From assembly GCA_018340805.1 (NCBI GenBank), contig JACMZG010001913.1:11570222-11634221 (forward strand): a DNA stretch of 64,000 bases, in the 5' to 3' direction. Below the pieces are notes generated by a model. The model was not told where the DNA came from. It searched no databases and saw nothing but the letters and a program-made list of their open reading frames with translations. How positions within the stretch are numbered: the stretch's first letter is position 1; every line of letters starts with the position of its first letter. Shown here in pieces: positions 1-29,879 of the stretch. Source of the DNA: Microvelia longipes. Taxonomy: Eukaryota; Arthropoda; Insecta; Hemiptera; Veliidae. The position numbers and the translations under genes were made by a program.

Positions 1-299
1 AAAGTATATCTTCTGTCTCTAATACGAACACTGATCCTGCATCTGGCTATTGTCAAATGTTGAAGAAATATTAAACAGAACTTAAAAGCATAACCGACGT
101 CTTGGAGGCATTTTAATACAAGTCTTGATTTTGTGAGAAAATATTAGTTCGACTAATTATTCCTTTTAAGTATAATATTTCTTTCTTAATTGAAATCAAT
201 GACGCACCATTTCATGCAGTGTTATTTTTTAAAAAATAGAGTTTTTTGTTAAAAAAAATAGTTTTGTGTTTGAATCATAACTTTACTGTGGATACCCTT

Positions 300-530
300 T
301 TTAAATGACACCCAGGAACTTATATAACAAGAGGCCTTCGACCTTTTGTGGGTTAATGACGTCACACATATTTTAAAAAAATGGAGTACAGACAAGGTTT
401 GAACTATTAACAAGGTTGAATTTTTGTACCAAGTTTATTTTCGATTGAATAAAGCGTTCGAAAATTATCGTGTCCCAAAAACTTCTAGGACGAAAAAATC
501 TATACGTACATACATACTATATAAATACAT
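300..530 (+). repeat. Dispersed repeat, family B
   Basis: Shares an ordered set of words with 3285-3440 and 36715-36900: 'gttaatgacgtca', then 'ccaagttt', 'aaagcgttcgaa' and a 'ctcgtaca'/'cgtacatacata' end. No ORF. The copies are diverged and have no clear termini. The class is unknown; the words also resemble the interior of repeat family A (for example 1213-2110), so B may be a fragment of a related element. Confidence 0.55.
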
Positions 531-569
531 AAATTGAAAGGGAAAGAACTGTGCGTACGTAATAAACTG

Positions 570-720
570 CGTAGACTTCCACGGTTATTGTCATTAAGAT
601 TTAGGTCTTCCGGTGGTGACCGCGTCAATGTAGATGAATCAGTGGAAGCGAAACGTCGGATTCTTCATCTACATTGACGCGGTCACCACCGGAAGGCCTA
701 AATCATCATGTGCGTACGTA
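570..720. repeat. Foldback of a Penelope-type tail
   Basis: The sequence around 601-645 returns as its reverse complement at 670-712 (the 'ggtggtgaccgcgtcaatg' block), with 'agtggaagcgaaacgtcgga' between the arms. The same block occurs at 7834-7900, 8145-8205, 12345-12470, 39040-39360 and 57850-57960. At 57405-57960 it lies downstream of a recognisable PLE reverse transcriptase fragment, so these are probably PLE tail copies. Confidence 0.7.
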
Positions 721-1212
721 AATAATAATAATAATAACTTACAGAAGGTGAAAAATGAGAGTTTGTAGGAGTTAAGAAATTTTTGACGCATTCTCTTCTT
801 CAGATAGATTAGCGGAAGGTTCCCAGGTGATTCATCTGGAATCTCCCGCTACTTATGTATTATAATAAGCTAGTTGTATAAAAACATATTTTAGTTACAA
901 AAGTTTTACAATATTCTTGTTGAACAGATGATTTTTTGAGAAAAATTGACATCCGATACAATTTAGTGGGTTAAACAACAAAACACCCCAAGCTTATTGT
1001 CTTGTTATTAACGTTTATATTTTTTTACTATGTTGTTAATGTTAATAACCACCTAAAAATGGTATATAATTTCTTTTTAAGTTACCAATTTTTTGTTTCA
1101 TAATATCGCGCATGTGTTTATAGTCCTCATATAGGTCAGTCGATGAAGGACACTAAATTATGGTGACGATGAACAAAAAATAAAATAAAATAGCTTGGGA
1201 CAACTTTAAAAA

Positions 1213-2110
1213 ATTAGGTACGGGGTACCTCGGAACCTCATTACATCGGATTCGCTACGCTCAACATCCCTGCTTCGGACTCGGTTCGCTCGTCCTTATA
1301 AAGACAGTTCGCCAAATATATACTGCAACAAGCCTTTGGACTCGTTTCACTCATCTTCAAGTAAATGCATCCTTATCGTTCTCAGCGGTCACCCATACAG
1401 CACTGACCACGCTTAATGCTCCTTCATTTTTATGATTCAACAAAAATCATGGATATATTTGTCGTATTGAAACGAAACTTAGTGTGCTTATTAATTAGGT
1501 AATAATATACGTTTGTACTAAATTTCAACTCAAATGGACCATTTTCCTTTTTTTCCAATTTTTTAAAAAACATACACATGCCATTAAAAATTGAACCAAT
1601 GCTGATAATGAGATGAAACTTAGCACAATATGATAGTCTTATACATACTCACATCCCAAATGTCAATCGGATCGCAATTTTCGCTGAGTCGCTATTGCGG
1701 TTATTATTGTTTATTTATAGTTATTAGGTGTTAATGACGTCATAAAAAATATTTCCTGAATAGCTCAACTAAAGCGGCAGACTTAATTTTGTACAAAATT
1801 TCAACTTTCTAGCATATATACACTGGGCGCTGCAATGATAACAGACACAGACACACATCCAGACAGAAAACTTTGCTAAAACCACTGAGGAGGCCTTAAC
1901 ACGCCTTTAACGGATAATTCCGGTTTCATCCCGGTTTCAGACTTTTTTGCAAACGCAATACTTTTCCTATATACCTACGGTATAAAAATGTAACACACAC
2001 ATAAAGACACACAAGTTTGTGAAAACAACTCGGGAGGCCTTTAAAACACCTAAAACGGGTAATTCCGTTTTCATCCCGTTCTATACCTACGATATAAAAG
2101 AGAAAAAGTA
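1213..2110 (+). repeat. Dispersed repeat, family A (near full length)
   Basis: Starts 'ggtacggggtacctcgg' and ends near 'atacctacgatataaaa'. In between are 'gattcgctacgctca', 'ggactcggttcgctcg', 'ggtcacccatacagcac', a block with 'gaaacttag', a CA-rich stretch 'acagacacacatcc' and 'ggataattccggttt'. Other copies: 4325-5612 (-), 10490-11035 (-), 27700-27965 (-), 52275-52935 (+), 58585-58960 (+) and 60557-61625 (+). No protein is encoded in the copies read. It is a non-autonomous element of unknown class, about 0.8-0.9 kb. Confidence 0.75.
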
Positions 2111-2554
2111 AAAATGACTGTCAGGGTTTAAAAATTGGGAGAAAATCCATCAAAAGAAAAATCAAACAAGATGGAATTCAAGTAAACTATATATTTTTAC
2201 TGTGTTATAATCTTTTCAATTTTTTTATTTTTGCTCTTTTATACAGTAGATGCAAGTATTGTTTTGTCACTAAAAATCCCAGACAGATTGTACCTGAATC
2301 CGTTTAGGTGTTTATAAGACGTTCTAACCAGTTTTTACCATGATGTCTTCCTGCATGTGTCTTTGTATCTGTGATTAATAAAGCTCCAATTGAGTTTATG
2401 ATATTAATGCGTAATTTAGTACCTGTTTATTTGATTAAATTTATAATCAATTGTGTTCAGGTTTTTTCTGATGTTTCAAATTTCAACCAAGTGATTAAAT
2501 TTTAACTATTAACCTCTCTATGAATAAAATCTCCATGGCTAGATAGTTCAAGTC

Positions 2555-2620
2555 TTCCAACGTATTAAGATAGGGTACGCCTCCTCTATAGCGATACATC
2601 TCTATGATGTAAGGTATCTT
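2555..2620 (+). repeat. 3' end fragment of MITE family D
   Basis: Matches the right end of the element at 15107-15451 and 33904-34216: 'gtattaagatagggtacgcctcctcta' style sequence followed by 'atctctatg'. Only the terminal part is present. Confidence 0.5.
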
Positions 2621-3284
2621 CTAAGTATACAAAAAAAGGTCTAAATGTTTTTACTCTATGGAGATTAATAATAACCCCAATATTTTACTCTCTATCCATT
2701 ATCAAAGAACTTGTAGCCGATGTTTTTAAAAGAGGTTATTGATATGTAATTTTTTAAGATCACTTAACATGTAACAGGTTGTTTATGTTAGGTTTTGTTT
2801 AAGAGTTTATTTTACGTTGTTCAAAGAAGATGTAATGTTATATAGTCATGTTTACGATGTAAGAGTGGCAGGTTTACAATACAGCCAACCTCTTTACTTT
2901 CTATGCAGTGTTGCAAGCAGATATATTTTTTTTCTTTGTCTAAATGACTTTTATTACTAACTATCTTTTGAATTAAAACCGTTAGCCCATTATTTTTGTA
3001 AAATTTCGGTAGAATGTGAATGGACAACCACGGCCGTGTGGCCATATGGTTGTTACCCTGTATAATTTTGTCATATTATTAGTTTTATATTATTTGTTTG
3101 CGTATTTAGAATTTATTATTCAAGAACGTGCTTTGATTACATTATGTCAATTGACAAAACCAGAACTAATGCTGAATATACATTTTAAACTTCATATACA
3201 TGTTAACCATACATCAAATTGCAAGACCATAGACAATTTTTTAAAGGTTAATGTTTTTTTTAACTTTTTGCCAAGTCATTAGTG

Positions 3285-3440
3285 CGGGTTAATGTCTTCA
3301 CTCATGATTCATAAACAATATAGTTGAGGACATTAGCAAGGTCGATTATTCTACCAAGTTTCATTTCGATCTGACAAAGCGTTCGACAGTCATCGTGTCT
3401 AGGAACAAAATCTCGTACATGTAACCTCAAAGATATTTAT
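3285..3440 (+). repeat. Dispersed repeat, family B
   Basis: Diverged copy of the repeat at 300-530 and 36715-36900, with 'gcgggttaatg', 'accaagtttcattt', 'acaaagcgttcgac' and 'atctcgtacat' in the same order. Confidence 0.5.
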
Positions 3441-4183
3441 ATATTCTTCAATATTAAGCCCCTCTCTTAAAATTATCCCATAAGCTAATTTCCTTTTAAT
3501 GCGCTAAAATAGCCTAAATGAGTTAAAATATACCGGGAGTGAATCCCTTTATAAACATACCAAGAAAAAAAGAACAATTTGAATACAGTTTGTGCTTTCA
3601 AGAGTTTTGCCATATGGTTGACAACATAGGGCAAGGTCATGGTTGTCTACAAAAAATAACAGGGGTCATACACCCTGTCCTCCTGGGCCTTAAATTAATA
3701 TGCTCGTTAAGAGACAGCGATCTCTTTTGCGACTTGGTAAGTTTATGAAGAAATTACTAAAAAAATTAATGGGGTACATTCTTTAAATTTAAGAGTTATT
3801 ACCAACCAAAATTAAAGTGTTATAACTTTAAAATGGATGCCAAAGAATGTTGGCTATCAGTCTCTAACCTATACAGTATGGATACGCAAACTTTAGAGCG
3901 CCCCGTACCCCCATTGCAGATAAATAATTTAATATTAATTATTAAATTTTCAATGAAATAGTGATTCTACTGAGTTTATACGCCCTAAAATTATTTTATC
4001 AATTAAAGCGCTTTGAGAAATAAATATTAAAATAATATAATAGTCACAATTAAAAAAAAAAAAACTTATGATCTAAAATGATCGAATAAATTTTTTCTGA
4101 ATTAGCTGCTACTCTGACATCTAGCACTTCCTTGAAATTTCCGCAAACTCATTATCTTAGAATAATACTATATATAGAAGGAG

Positions 4184-4185
4184 CC

Positions 4186-4259
<74 letters not shown>

Positions 4260-4310
4260 GTGTGTGTGTTGTGTGTATATATGTGTGCGTGTGTGTGTGT
4301 GTGTGTGTTA
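4184..4310. repeat. (AT)n then (GT)n microsatellite
   Basis: An almost pure AT dinucleotide run (4184-4254) passes directly into GT-rich simple sequence (4254-4310). No other signal. Confidence 0.95.
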
Positions 4311-4324
4311 TCATTATAGCTTCT

Positions 4325-5612
4325 AGTGTATTTATGCTAGAGAGTTGAAACTTTGTGTGAAAATCAGTCTATAGGAGTAATTCTGCTATTAGGAAAATAA
4401 TTTTATGACGTCATTAACTCTATAATAATGACTCAGCTAAAAATTTCAATATATCATAGAACGCAGAATAATGTTAGGATAAATTTGAGATTTAGCATAC
4501 ATGTAGACATGTATAAGATTAACATATGTGCCAAGTTTAATCTTATTATTAGCATTAGTTTTATTTTTATCGAATGACGTGTTGTAAAAAAATCGAAAAA
4601 TAATTCAATTAAATTTGATATTTGAGTGTATATACCTTTGCGTAATAAGTACTCCAAGTATCGTTTTTATACGACAAGTATATCCATGGTTTTTGGATAT
4701 ACTTTTATTTGATGGACATAAAAATTAAGCAGTTTTGAGCGTGGTCATTGCTGTGTGGAATACCACTGAGAATAAAACGGACATATTTATTATCTGAGAA
4801 CGAGTGAAGCGAGTTCGAATTCGTGTTGCAGTTTAAATTTGGCAAATAATTTATTTTGAGGCCAAGCGAAGCGAGTCCGAATTCGTGTTGCAGTTTAAAT
4901 TTGGCAAACAATTTATTTTGATGCCGAGCGAAGCGAGTCCGAATTCGTGTTGCGTTTAATTTGGCAAATAATTTATTTTGATGCCGAGCGAAGCGAGTCC
5001 GAATTCGTGTTGCAGTTTAAATTTGGCAAAAACAATTTATTTTGATGCCGAGCGAAGCGAGTCCGAATTCGTGTTGCAGTTAAATTTGGCAATAATTTAT
5101 TTTTGAGCGAAGCGAGTCCGAATTCGTGTTGCAGTTTAAATTTGGCAAACAATTTATTTGATGCCGAGCGAAGCGAGTCGAATTCGTGTAGCAGTTTAAA
5201 TTTGGCAAATAATTTATTTTGATGCCGAGCGAAGCGAGTCGAATTCGTGTTGCAGTTTAAATTTGGCAAACAATTTATTTTGATGCCGAGCGAAGCGAGT
5301 CCGAATTCGTGTTGCAGTTTAAATTTGGCAAATAATTTATTTTGATGCCGAGCGAAGCGAGTCCGAATTCGTGTTGCAGTTTAAATTTGGCAAATAATTT
5401 ATTTTGATGCCGAGCGAAGCGAGTCGAATTCGTGTGCAGGTTTTCAATTTGGCAAACAATTTTTTGATGCCGAGCGAAGCGAGTCCGAATTCGTGTTGCA
5501 GTTTAAATTTGGCAAATAATTTATTTTGATGCCGAGCGAAGCGAGTCCGAAGTAGGAAGGAGGAGCGTAGCGAATCCGATGTGATGAGTAAACGTTCTGA
5601 GGTACCCCGTAC
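4325..5612 (-). repeat. Dispersed repeat, family A, enlarged by internal tandem expansion
   Basis: Reverse-orientation family A copy. The right end reads 'gaggtaccccgtaccc' and the left end carries 'ttatgctagagagttgaaa', the complement of the distal part of other copies. It is longer than other copies because the segment 4795-5556 has expanded into a tandem array. Confidence 0.7.
4795..5556. repeat. 61-62 bp tandem array inside family A
   Basis: About 12 units, each with 'gagcgaagcgagtccgaa', 'ttcgtgttgcagtttaaa', 'tttggcaaataattta' and 'ttttgatgcc'. Single-base indels between units shift the frame, so open frames here are by-products of the repeat. Confidence 0.95.
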
Positions 5613-6029
5613 CCTTTATATATTATAAATTATATTAAATTATACATTAAATTAATTATTATTGGGTTAAGTTTCTTTTAAAATATACTTTATTTAGTCT
5701 ATAATTCGACTTAATAGAGATCAAAGAAGACCGTCAAACAAAACTCGGGTTAATATAAACTAAACCCACTTGACAACTTATAGATTTTATGAAATTTTAA
5801 AATAAACTTTATAGCTAATTAAATGAACAAACTAAAATGGAATAAACGAATTAACGTAGAATTGTTATTTTAGCTGGAATTTCGTGAATGAGAACTCAAT
5901 TCCGAATTTTATAAACTTTTATTTCCTATACTGACAACTAAGCAGTGACACAAAGTAGGTACAGGATCAATCTGATGTTAGTCTCATGTCTAGCTTCAAA
6001 AATAAATCCTTGTAATATGCAAAATCGTG

Positions 6030-6420
6030 TCGCTGATGATTCTTGTGAAAATCATCACCTGTTGCTGATCTCATTACAAGTTACAATAATAAATCATGAC
6101 GCTGATGACATATGTAAAAATCATCACCTGTTGCTGATGTCATTACAAGTTACAATAATAAATCATGACGCTGATGACATATGTAAAAATCATCACCTGT
6201 TGCTGATCACATTTTTAAGTTACAATAATAAATCTTGAAGCTGAATGTCTTTGAAATCATTACCATTGTTGAATATCTTTCAAGTTATAATAACTCTACA
6301 AGCTGATTCTCATTTAAAAGTTATCTATAGCTGTAGTTCATCTCATTTCAAGTTACAATAATAATTCACAAAGCTGATATTACAAGTAAAAACCATCACC
6401 ATTGTTAATTTTATTTTTAA
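6030..6420. repeat. About 69-bp tandem repeat, decaying to the right
   Basis: Units begin near 6031, 6100, 6170, 6240, 6302 and 6373. The first three are close copies with 'gctgatgacatatgtaaa', 'catcacctgttgctgat' and 'caagttacaataataaat'; later ones are diverged. The array ends about 430 bp before the proposed DRC3 start. Confidence 0.9.
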
Positions 6421-6429
6421 CAATAAGTT

Positions 6430-6856
6430 AAAACAGAATTTATGGTTCTTTAAGCCGTTTTGGGATGTCCCAATAAAGCTAAAAAAGCAACTATGGAATG
6501 GTTTCCAAAACTTCAAGTACAGATTTGTAAAAAGGCGGGAGGGAGTCACTTGTGTTTCCATTTTTCACCGCTATATTGGGGGCCCAGCGCTAGTAAAGTG
6601 TCAAAGGTAGAAGAAGTTGGAAGTTGTCAATCTTGCCGTATAGGGTTATGTTATCTATGGGTAGGTCCACCGCCGCGCTAGCATCGATCTGAATCCAAGT
6701 TAACCCACCATTGAGTCGACAGTCTAACTGTTTATAGTCTCTGCCCCCTACCGTTGTCTTGGTTATCCCTCTGTTTATTTTTCCAAACTTCAATACAGAA
6801 TAATTGTGAGTAGCTTCCAGTGTTTAAACGAATTAAAGTAAACAAGGACTCGCAAG
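6430..6856 (+). promoter_or_regulatory. Probable 5' flank / promoter region of DRC3
   Basis: This stretch directly before the proposed start codon is visibly more GC-balanced than its surroundings and is not a recognised repeat. I found no convincing TATA box and no X-box match for RFX factors, which often drive cilia genes. The call rests on position only. Small open frames here (6460-6681 on +, 6590-6793 on -) resemble nothing I know. Confidence 0.3.
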
Positions 6857-23960
<17,104 letters not shown>

Positions 23961-24175
23961 ATCAGCGTTGAGGTTATTAAGAAATTATTTTTTCCAAAAA
24001 GAAAGAAGAGAAATATTTTCTAAATTTACTGACAAAATGTAGACAAAATTTTGTAAATATACAACTTTTTTCCTTTCCTACCGTGTTATTTATTGTTTTC
24101 ATACCTAATATACTTTTACATATTATCATTCATCAAGCCCAATTCACCGACCTAGTTTAAAATGGTCCGTATAGA

Positions 24176-24262
24176 TCCGTCGACAAATCAGTTGGTCGAC
24201 AAACCGATACGTCAACAAAATTGATTTTTAACATCGTCAAAATAGTTTAACTTTGTCGACGG
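24176..24262. repeat. Short GTCGAC repeat cluster
   Basis: Four relatives of the unit at 22362-22565 ('cgtcgacaaatcagt', 'gtcgacaaaccg', 'gtcaacaaaattg', 'tttgtcgacgg'), followed to about 24420 by repeated 'gtttaaact' words. Within the DRC3 3' flank; no poly(A) signal stands out. Confidence 0.6.
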
Positions 24263-25009
24263 AACAAATCTTTCCCGTTTAAACTGCTTTTTAAGCCAAA
24301 ACAGTTTCAACTGAGTTAAATACTCGTGAAACTGGTTTAAACTACACTTAAGTAAAATCCGTTTAAACTGCAGTTTGAACAGATATTCACCAGCGTAGTT
24401 TTTCACCCGAAACGAGTTTAACTTTATTAGAGATTAACATAAACCTTCAATTTTGGTAGGTTAAACTAATTTTGTTAAACTGGCTCAATGAGTGAATTTA
24501 TCTTTAATTAAAATGATTATCATTTACTTTCCTTTTAGCTAATATCAATTTAAAAAAAAAAAATCAATCACTTTGCATCACCCTAACTTTGTGATGCAAA
24601 GTTAGGGGACTTTTTTTAGGGGTAACCCTAAACATGTCCAAACAAATCCCCCAAAATAAAATTTTAACCATTTAAAAATTCACAAAAAAACAGTTCGTAG
24701 ACTAGACTAATTATATTATAATAACAACAAATTATTTTAAAATATTTATTTATTTTACACCATGCAATAATAAAATATAAATCAATCCATATTTTTCATT
24801 TTATTTTATAAATTAACGCTCTACAAATATAGTTTTTTTAGAAAAATTAACACATACACTATATCTATTATTAAAATCGTATTAAAGGTAATGTTCTAAC
24901 TTATTCTTAAGTTGTAATGATGCTAATTACTAATTTTCAATAGAAAATTACGCTTTTTAATGTAATATGTGCTGTTTTAACCAACTAATAAAATCAAAGA
25001 TTAGTATAT

Positions 25010-25085
25010 ATATATATATAATATATAATATATATAAATATATAATATATATATATATATATAATATATATATATAATATATGAT
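25010..25085. repeat. (AT)n microsatellite
   Basis: Interrupted AT run in the intergenic region. The surrounding 24420-25490 holds nothing I recognise. Confidence 0.9.
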
Positions 25086-25492
25086 ATTTTATCAAATAAA
25101 ACAAAATCTTGCTCATATTTTAAAATTACGTACTATACTTACGATGCTACTTTTAATTCCAATCGTAATAGCATTAAATAATAGTTTACACATAAAAGTA
25201 TTTTATGTGAATATTTAGAGGTATTAATATAATGCAACATGGTGCGAGGACATGACCTGTCAATCAATCAATTTATTTCAATCAGTGTCACCAGAGGTTT
25301 TAATGGATCCCCACTGAAACTATCACAATTGAGAGAAGTGTTTTTCATTTTTATTTACTTAAAGGTTGTTTTTGGACCATTAAGGGTAGCATTGTTTGTT
25401 GTGCAGTTTTTATGTGTTAAGAGCATAAAATTAAGAATTATATGTTTAAAAAAAATATGCATGTCCAAGGTTGTCTTCTCGCTCCTTATGTG

Positions 25493-25844
25493 CATAGAGA
25501 TATTATAAATAGAGAAGCCGTATCGATTTAATTTTGAAACATTGAAAAATTAACCTGAACACCTTTGTACATTATAATTATGGTTTGGTTTTAATTAGAT
25601 TTGTAACGGTTTACATCTATTATAATTAAATAAACAGTACAAAATTACTTTAATAATAAAACGTTGATAATATAAAACAAATTACAAGCAATGCGCGAAA
25701 AACCGTTAACGGTTGATTTATTGTAACCTTTACGCTCAATAATAGGAGATTTTAATGAGGTTATAATTAGAGTCCTAAAAAGTTATTTCAAGTCTTTGAA
25801 TGTATTTAGATAGGGTATACTCTCTCTAGTTATACATCTTTACA
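25493..25844 (+). mobile_element. MITE family D copy
   Basis: Left end 'catagagatattataaat', interior 'ttaattttgaaacattgaaa' and 'aacctgaacacctttgtac', and right end 'tctctagttatacatctt'. About 350 bp, like 15107-15451 and 33904-34216. Confidence 0.7.
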
Positions 25845-25890
25845 GTAATATCTATAATCACACACAAATATTCTATAATATTTATTTTAT

Positions 25891-26040
25891 AATCATAGAG
25901 GTATATTACTAGAGGGAACATACTTTATGTTAATACGATGGAAGAAAACTCAATTCAAGGCTTTGTGTAACCTCCTCTAAGAGTTTGTTAAGGTTAAAAT
26001 AAATCACTCGGTGTTGGTTTTGCACAGAATGTTTGTATTT
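25891..26040 (-). mobile_element. MITE family D, partial inverted copy
   Basis: 'catagaggtatattactagag' starts a copy in which the following sequence ('gtgtaacctcctctaagag', 'gttaaggttaaaat') is the complement of the right half of the element. It lies head to head with 25493-25844. Confidence 0.55.
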
Positions 26041-26894
26041 TGAATGAAAATTTTGACAAATAAAATACAGCGTTCTATTACGTCAGTAATTACGTTTGTG
26101 TACTGTTCATATTCACAAGTGATTATATTATACTTATTAAGTAGTTTATTTAATTTTATCGATAGTCAAAAGTGTGCAAGTTTTTGATGTTTCAAAATTT
26201 AACATTAAAATTGAGTCTCATTAATAAAATATATATCCATTTTTATAATAATTATATTTTTGACATGAATATATAATGTTTAGAATCTGATGTTAGGTCA
26301 TAATCATTGCGTATCAAGCCGTATGACTAAGATATTAAAAATTAATATATATTCACTATTGGTACCATTATAAACAATAATTGTACATTAAGGGTGGCTT
26401 TGTGACCACCGACCGTTCAGAGCACTGCGATTATTACGTTCAGAACGTTAAGGATTAAAATTACCCCGCCATTGTACTGACCAGAATTAATCTCGCAAAC
26501 TCGTTTTGATCACACAACGCGTCAACTGATCACAAAAGACAGTTCTTGTGTGATCAGATAGGTTGCGTTTGTTTTCCTGTTGAGTTAAGCTAACAATATT
26601 TGAAGGGACGGAAAGATGAAACACAAAAAAAAAACAAGAATACAAAATTATAATATTCTGACATTTTTATTATTTGAATTTTGATTTTCCCGCTAGGAAA
26701 TTTTCGTTGTCAACTAAGAGGGGGGGGGGTGATGTAAATTAACTAATCAAGCCTAGGGCTTGTTACTTTCAATCAGCCCTTCCACTAATTTATTCGATTA
26801 ACAGGCTCCACCCTAGACCAAGCCCTCTGTAACAGATCTGTCCTGTAGAAAATACCTTTTTCCTCTAGAAGAGAGAAAAAAATTAACTTTCCGC

Positions 26895-26975
26895 CCTTAT
26901 TTTCAGGGAGTAAAAAACCGTATTACAGCCTGTTTCTGAAAATAAGGGAGAGAACACAAATCAGGGCAGAAAGTA
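26895..26975. repeat. Imperfect inverted repeat
   Basis: 'ccgcccttattttcaggga' and 'ctgaaaataagggagag' form a stem around about 40 nt. A G run 'gaggggggggggtgatg' lies near 26718. No gene signal. Confidence 0.5.
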
Positions 26976-27040
26976 CATCACTTTACGCCCTACTGTTTGG
27001 CGCAATTGGTTAGACATTTACTTGGAAATTTAAGTATTCA

Positions 27041-27558
27041 ATTAGTACGTTCACACACACTTTAGATCCGCGTATCGTATAGAGTACGATCTCTCAATAC
27101 GGTAATTTAAGCTGTATAAACCATGCGGAGGGGATCCGATCGCATACGCTAGAACTAGGGAGATGGAATCTAAATGGATCCCCCGATACGCTGTCTTTTT
27201 GTGTGTGTACCTTTAGAGACGATCGTATTTAACGGATAACCTTCTCATCGAACTTTTATTTCACTTTATTTCATTCTATATAACCGTTTTTGATCAAATA
27301 ACTTTTGGAATATTATTTTTTTTAGTGTAACTTTATTATTATGCAAAGAAATCACAATTTAATTAAATATATTTTTAGTTTTAAACTTCCTTATAACCAA
27401 AAGTGAAGGTTCACTATACAAGACGCCATGTTTTGGCGGGATCAGTTATCACTCGATCGACTAAACAAATACGCTGCAAGAACCGTGAAGTTAGTTGACC
27501 GTACTGCATACGTATTCTATACGATCCGCGGATCTAGAGTGTGTGTGAACGTACTAAT
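27041..27558. mobile_element. MITE family E, 518 bp
   Basis: Terminal inverted repeats 'attagtacgttcacacacac' (left) and its complement 'gtgtgtgaacgtactaat' (right), extended inward by 'agatccgcg'/'cgcggatct'. The interior has no intact ORF; the 83-codon frame at 27428 ends outside the right terminus. A diverged second copy is at 53980-54425. Confidence 0.8.
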
Positions 27559-27699
27559 TGTTCGAATCCAGCCTGGGAAACATTGTTTTTATCGTTTTAC
27601 TATAAACCGGGCTATTAATTTATATATTTATCAACACGTTTTTATAATATTTTATTTATTATATATTATAATAATATAATCAATAGCTTAATAACAATA

Positions 27700-27965
27700 A
27701 TAACTTAATCAATTAAGTTGAAATTTGTTAAAAGTGTATATATTTATGTAATAAATATGTAAACTAAGTTTCATCGCAATGCGACAACTATATCCTTGAT
27801 TTTTGTTAGATCATGAAAGTTACGCAGAATTGATCGTGCTTTATGGGTGACCCCTGGGAATGAAGTACATGTATTTAGTACCTGAGGACGATCGAAGCGA
27901 GGCTGAAGTAGGGAGGATGAGCGTAGCAAATCCGACGTGACAAGGAAAAGTTCCGAGGTACCCCG
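27700..27965 (-). repeat. Family A, terminal third
   Basis: 'aatcaattaagttgaaat' on the left; 'gtgacccctgggaatgaag', 'gaggatgagcgtagcaaat' and 'gaggtaccccgtatcc' on the right. Confidence 0.7.
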
Positions 27966-28514
27966 TATCCTATTTTTTAGGTTAGTATCGGAAGTAGTAC
28001 CGTAATTATTGGGGAATGAGCCTTACAAGAAAGCTGTAAAAAATGCCAACAACAAGGCATGCAAATAAAGGGCGATGCACTGCTAACTAAATAGTTTAAA
28101 TATGTCAAAGAATATTATTCAATTTCCCACCTCTTACTATTTATTTAGGGAACGATCCAATACTAATTAAATAGATAAAAAAATGATGATCTGTATATAG
28201 ATAAAAAAATAATCCCAAATATTATGAGCTATATTCTCAATAACTTAAATATTACGTTAAGTATATTTCAACAAAAAGAGGTATTTATGGACTGTAAAAA
28301 TTTAACAAGTGAAAAGGTTTATAAAAGAAGACAGGAGTCCAAATATAGTTGAAAACAACTACCGAGCTTTCAACCAGGGATCCTGGTCATCATCAGGGTA
28401 AATACATTTATTAAAACATAAACAACAAGACTATAAACATTAAACTAAATAAACCAACAAATAAACAATATCAAAAAATGTGAAATCAAAAAATCATATT
28501 TATTACACAAATTA

Positions 28515-28990
28515 CATCTGGTGGACAGAGTCGGGTTCAATACCGTTTGAGACTTCCAGGATTTTTATGCAAGGGATGAAATTCCTTTATTGTCCGTCCT
28601 TCAAAGGCACTTTCAGCAGGAGGTTCCGAGTCTGTGCAATGTCACGTACTCATTAAAAAATCCCAAACCCTAAATGAGCCTGGAATTAGGCAAAATTTAG
28701 AACCCTCAATATTAGCTTATATTAAATATATATGTTTTATCTCTTTGTTTCGAAAGCAGGAAAGTTTTATCTGGCAGTAGGGCACGTGCTGTATCTAGTT
28801 GAAACTATTTAAACATAAAGTCACAACTCTTATGAGGATTAGATAGAGAAATACCAGTACTAAGACTCATAAGGTAGACACTATCATCTATCTATGGGAA
28901 TTAGAAAAAGGGTCCAACAACGTGGCCTACTTGCTAGGTGATTTATAACCTCTCCTTAATTACAATCAACTTTGGGAAAAATTCAATGTC
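28515..28990 (+). repeat. tRNA-like SINE, family C
   Basis: Has B-box-like 'gggttcaatacc' and then the blocks shared with 15490-16010, including 'aaccctcaatattagctta' and 'cctacttgctaggtgattta'. Confidence 0.5.
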
Positions 28991-29879
28991 AATAGCCAAA
29001 GCCTAATTATCAAAAGTTAAAATTAAGATAAAACCCAGTAATAATAAGTAAAATATTATTAATTTTAACAGTTAAAATCCAATATTAATAAGAGTGTGAA
29101 AAAATTACTTTTTGGAAAATTCTTTTTTAAATTAGTTTTGTAACTTAGGCATCCTTCATAGAATAAGCGGGTATTTGCAGCTTGTACTGAAGCAAATATA
29201 TACGATGTAGCGAAACATTTTGACTTCTTTTTGATTTACAATAAACATCAAATTTAAATTTACAAAAACATTACTTCTACAAATTTTAAAACATTAATTA
29301 CAATATTTTATATAAAGTATTGCTGGCAGTTTTCAAAATCTTACTACTAATTAACTATTTATAAATTATAAGTTGAAAAAAAAAATAATACATTATTATA
29401 TGTGCAAATTTATGTACTATAACTAACTTAAAGACTACTGTTAAATTTTATTTTGTTTGTTAGAGAAATGTGTATAAGAATACCTATATTATAAGACCCC
29501 TCCCTTATATTAGAAGGGACCCAAGATTTAGGGTTTTTTCCAAGCATTTATTCCAAAAATTAAATATTACTCATATCCAGATCACTATTTAAAATTTTAA
29601 AAATTGTAATTTTTCACCACTAGATATTTAGATTAGAATTTGAAATAACACTTTTGACTTATAATTTATACATAAAAATTAATATTTTTATTTATTTCTT
29701 ATTATGAGCATAACGAAGTAGCATAACAAATATTGTTATTTCAAGGTTTTATTTTTCAGAAACCACCAAAAGGTTAATGCTCCAAATAAAGGAATTCCTA
29801 TTGGATGATCAGCTTTTAATTTCTGTACAATTTTTAAAGGAAACGTGTAAAGGGAACGTAGGAAAAAATGTTTTTACAT

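Noticed and set aside
3539..3748. 69-codon + strand frame (RKKEQFEYSLCFQEFCHM...) with a GGTAAGT near its end
   Set aside because: Looks somewhat exon-like, but has no recognisable domain, partner exon or acceptor that I could confirm.
4973..5269. 98-codon - strand frame with repeated PNLNCNTNS
   Set aside because: Product of the 61-62 bp tandem array inside family A; frame breaks at each indel.
6740..6770. Possible X-box (RFX site) before DRC3
   Set aside because: 'gttgtcttggttatcc' has only a partial match; the second half-site fails.
25239..25508. 89-codon + strand frame
   Set aside because: Hydrophobic by AT-rich composition; its end runs into a MITE D terminus.
26700..26740. G run as a possible G-quadruplex
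   Set aside because: A single homopolymer tract with no regular spacing of further G runs.
27428..27679. 83-codon frame at the right end of MITE E
   Set aside because: Crosses the MITE terminus and ends in AT-rich flank; not a transposase.
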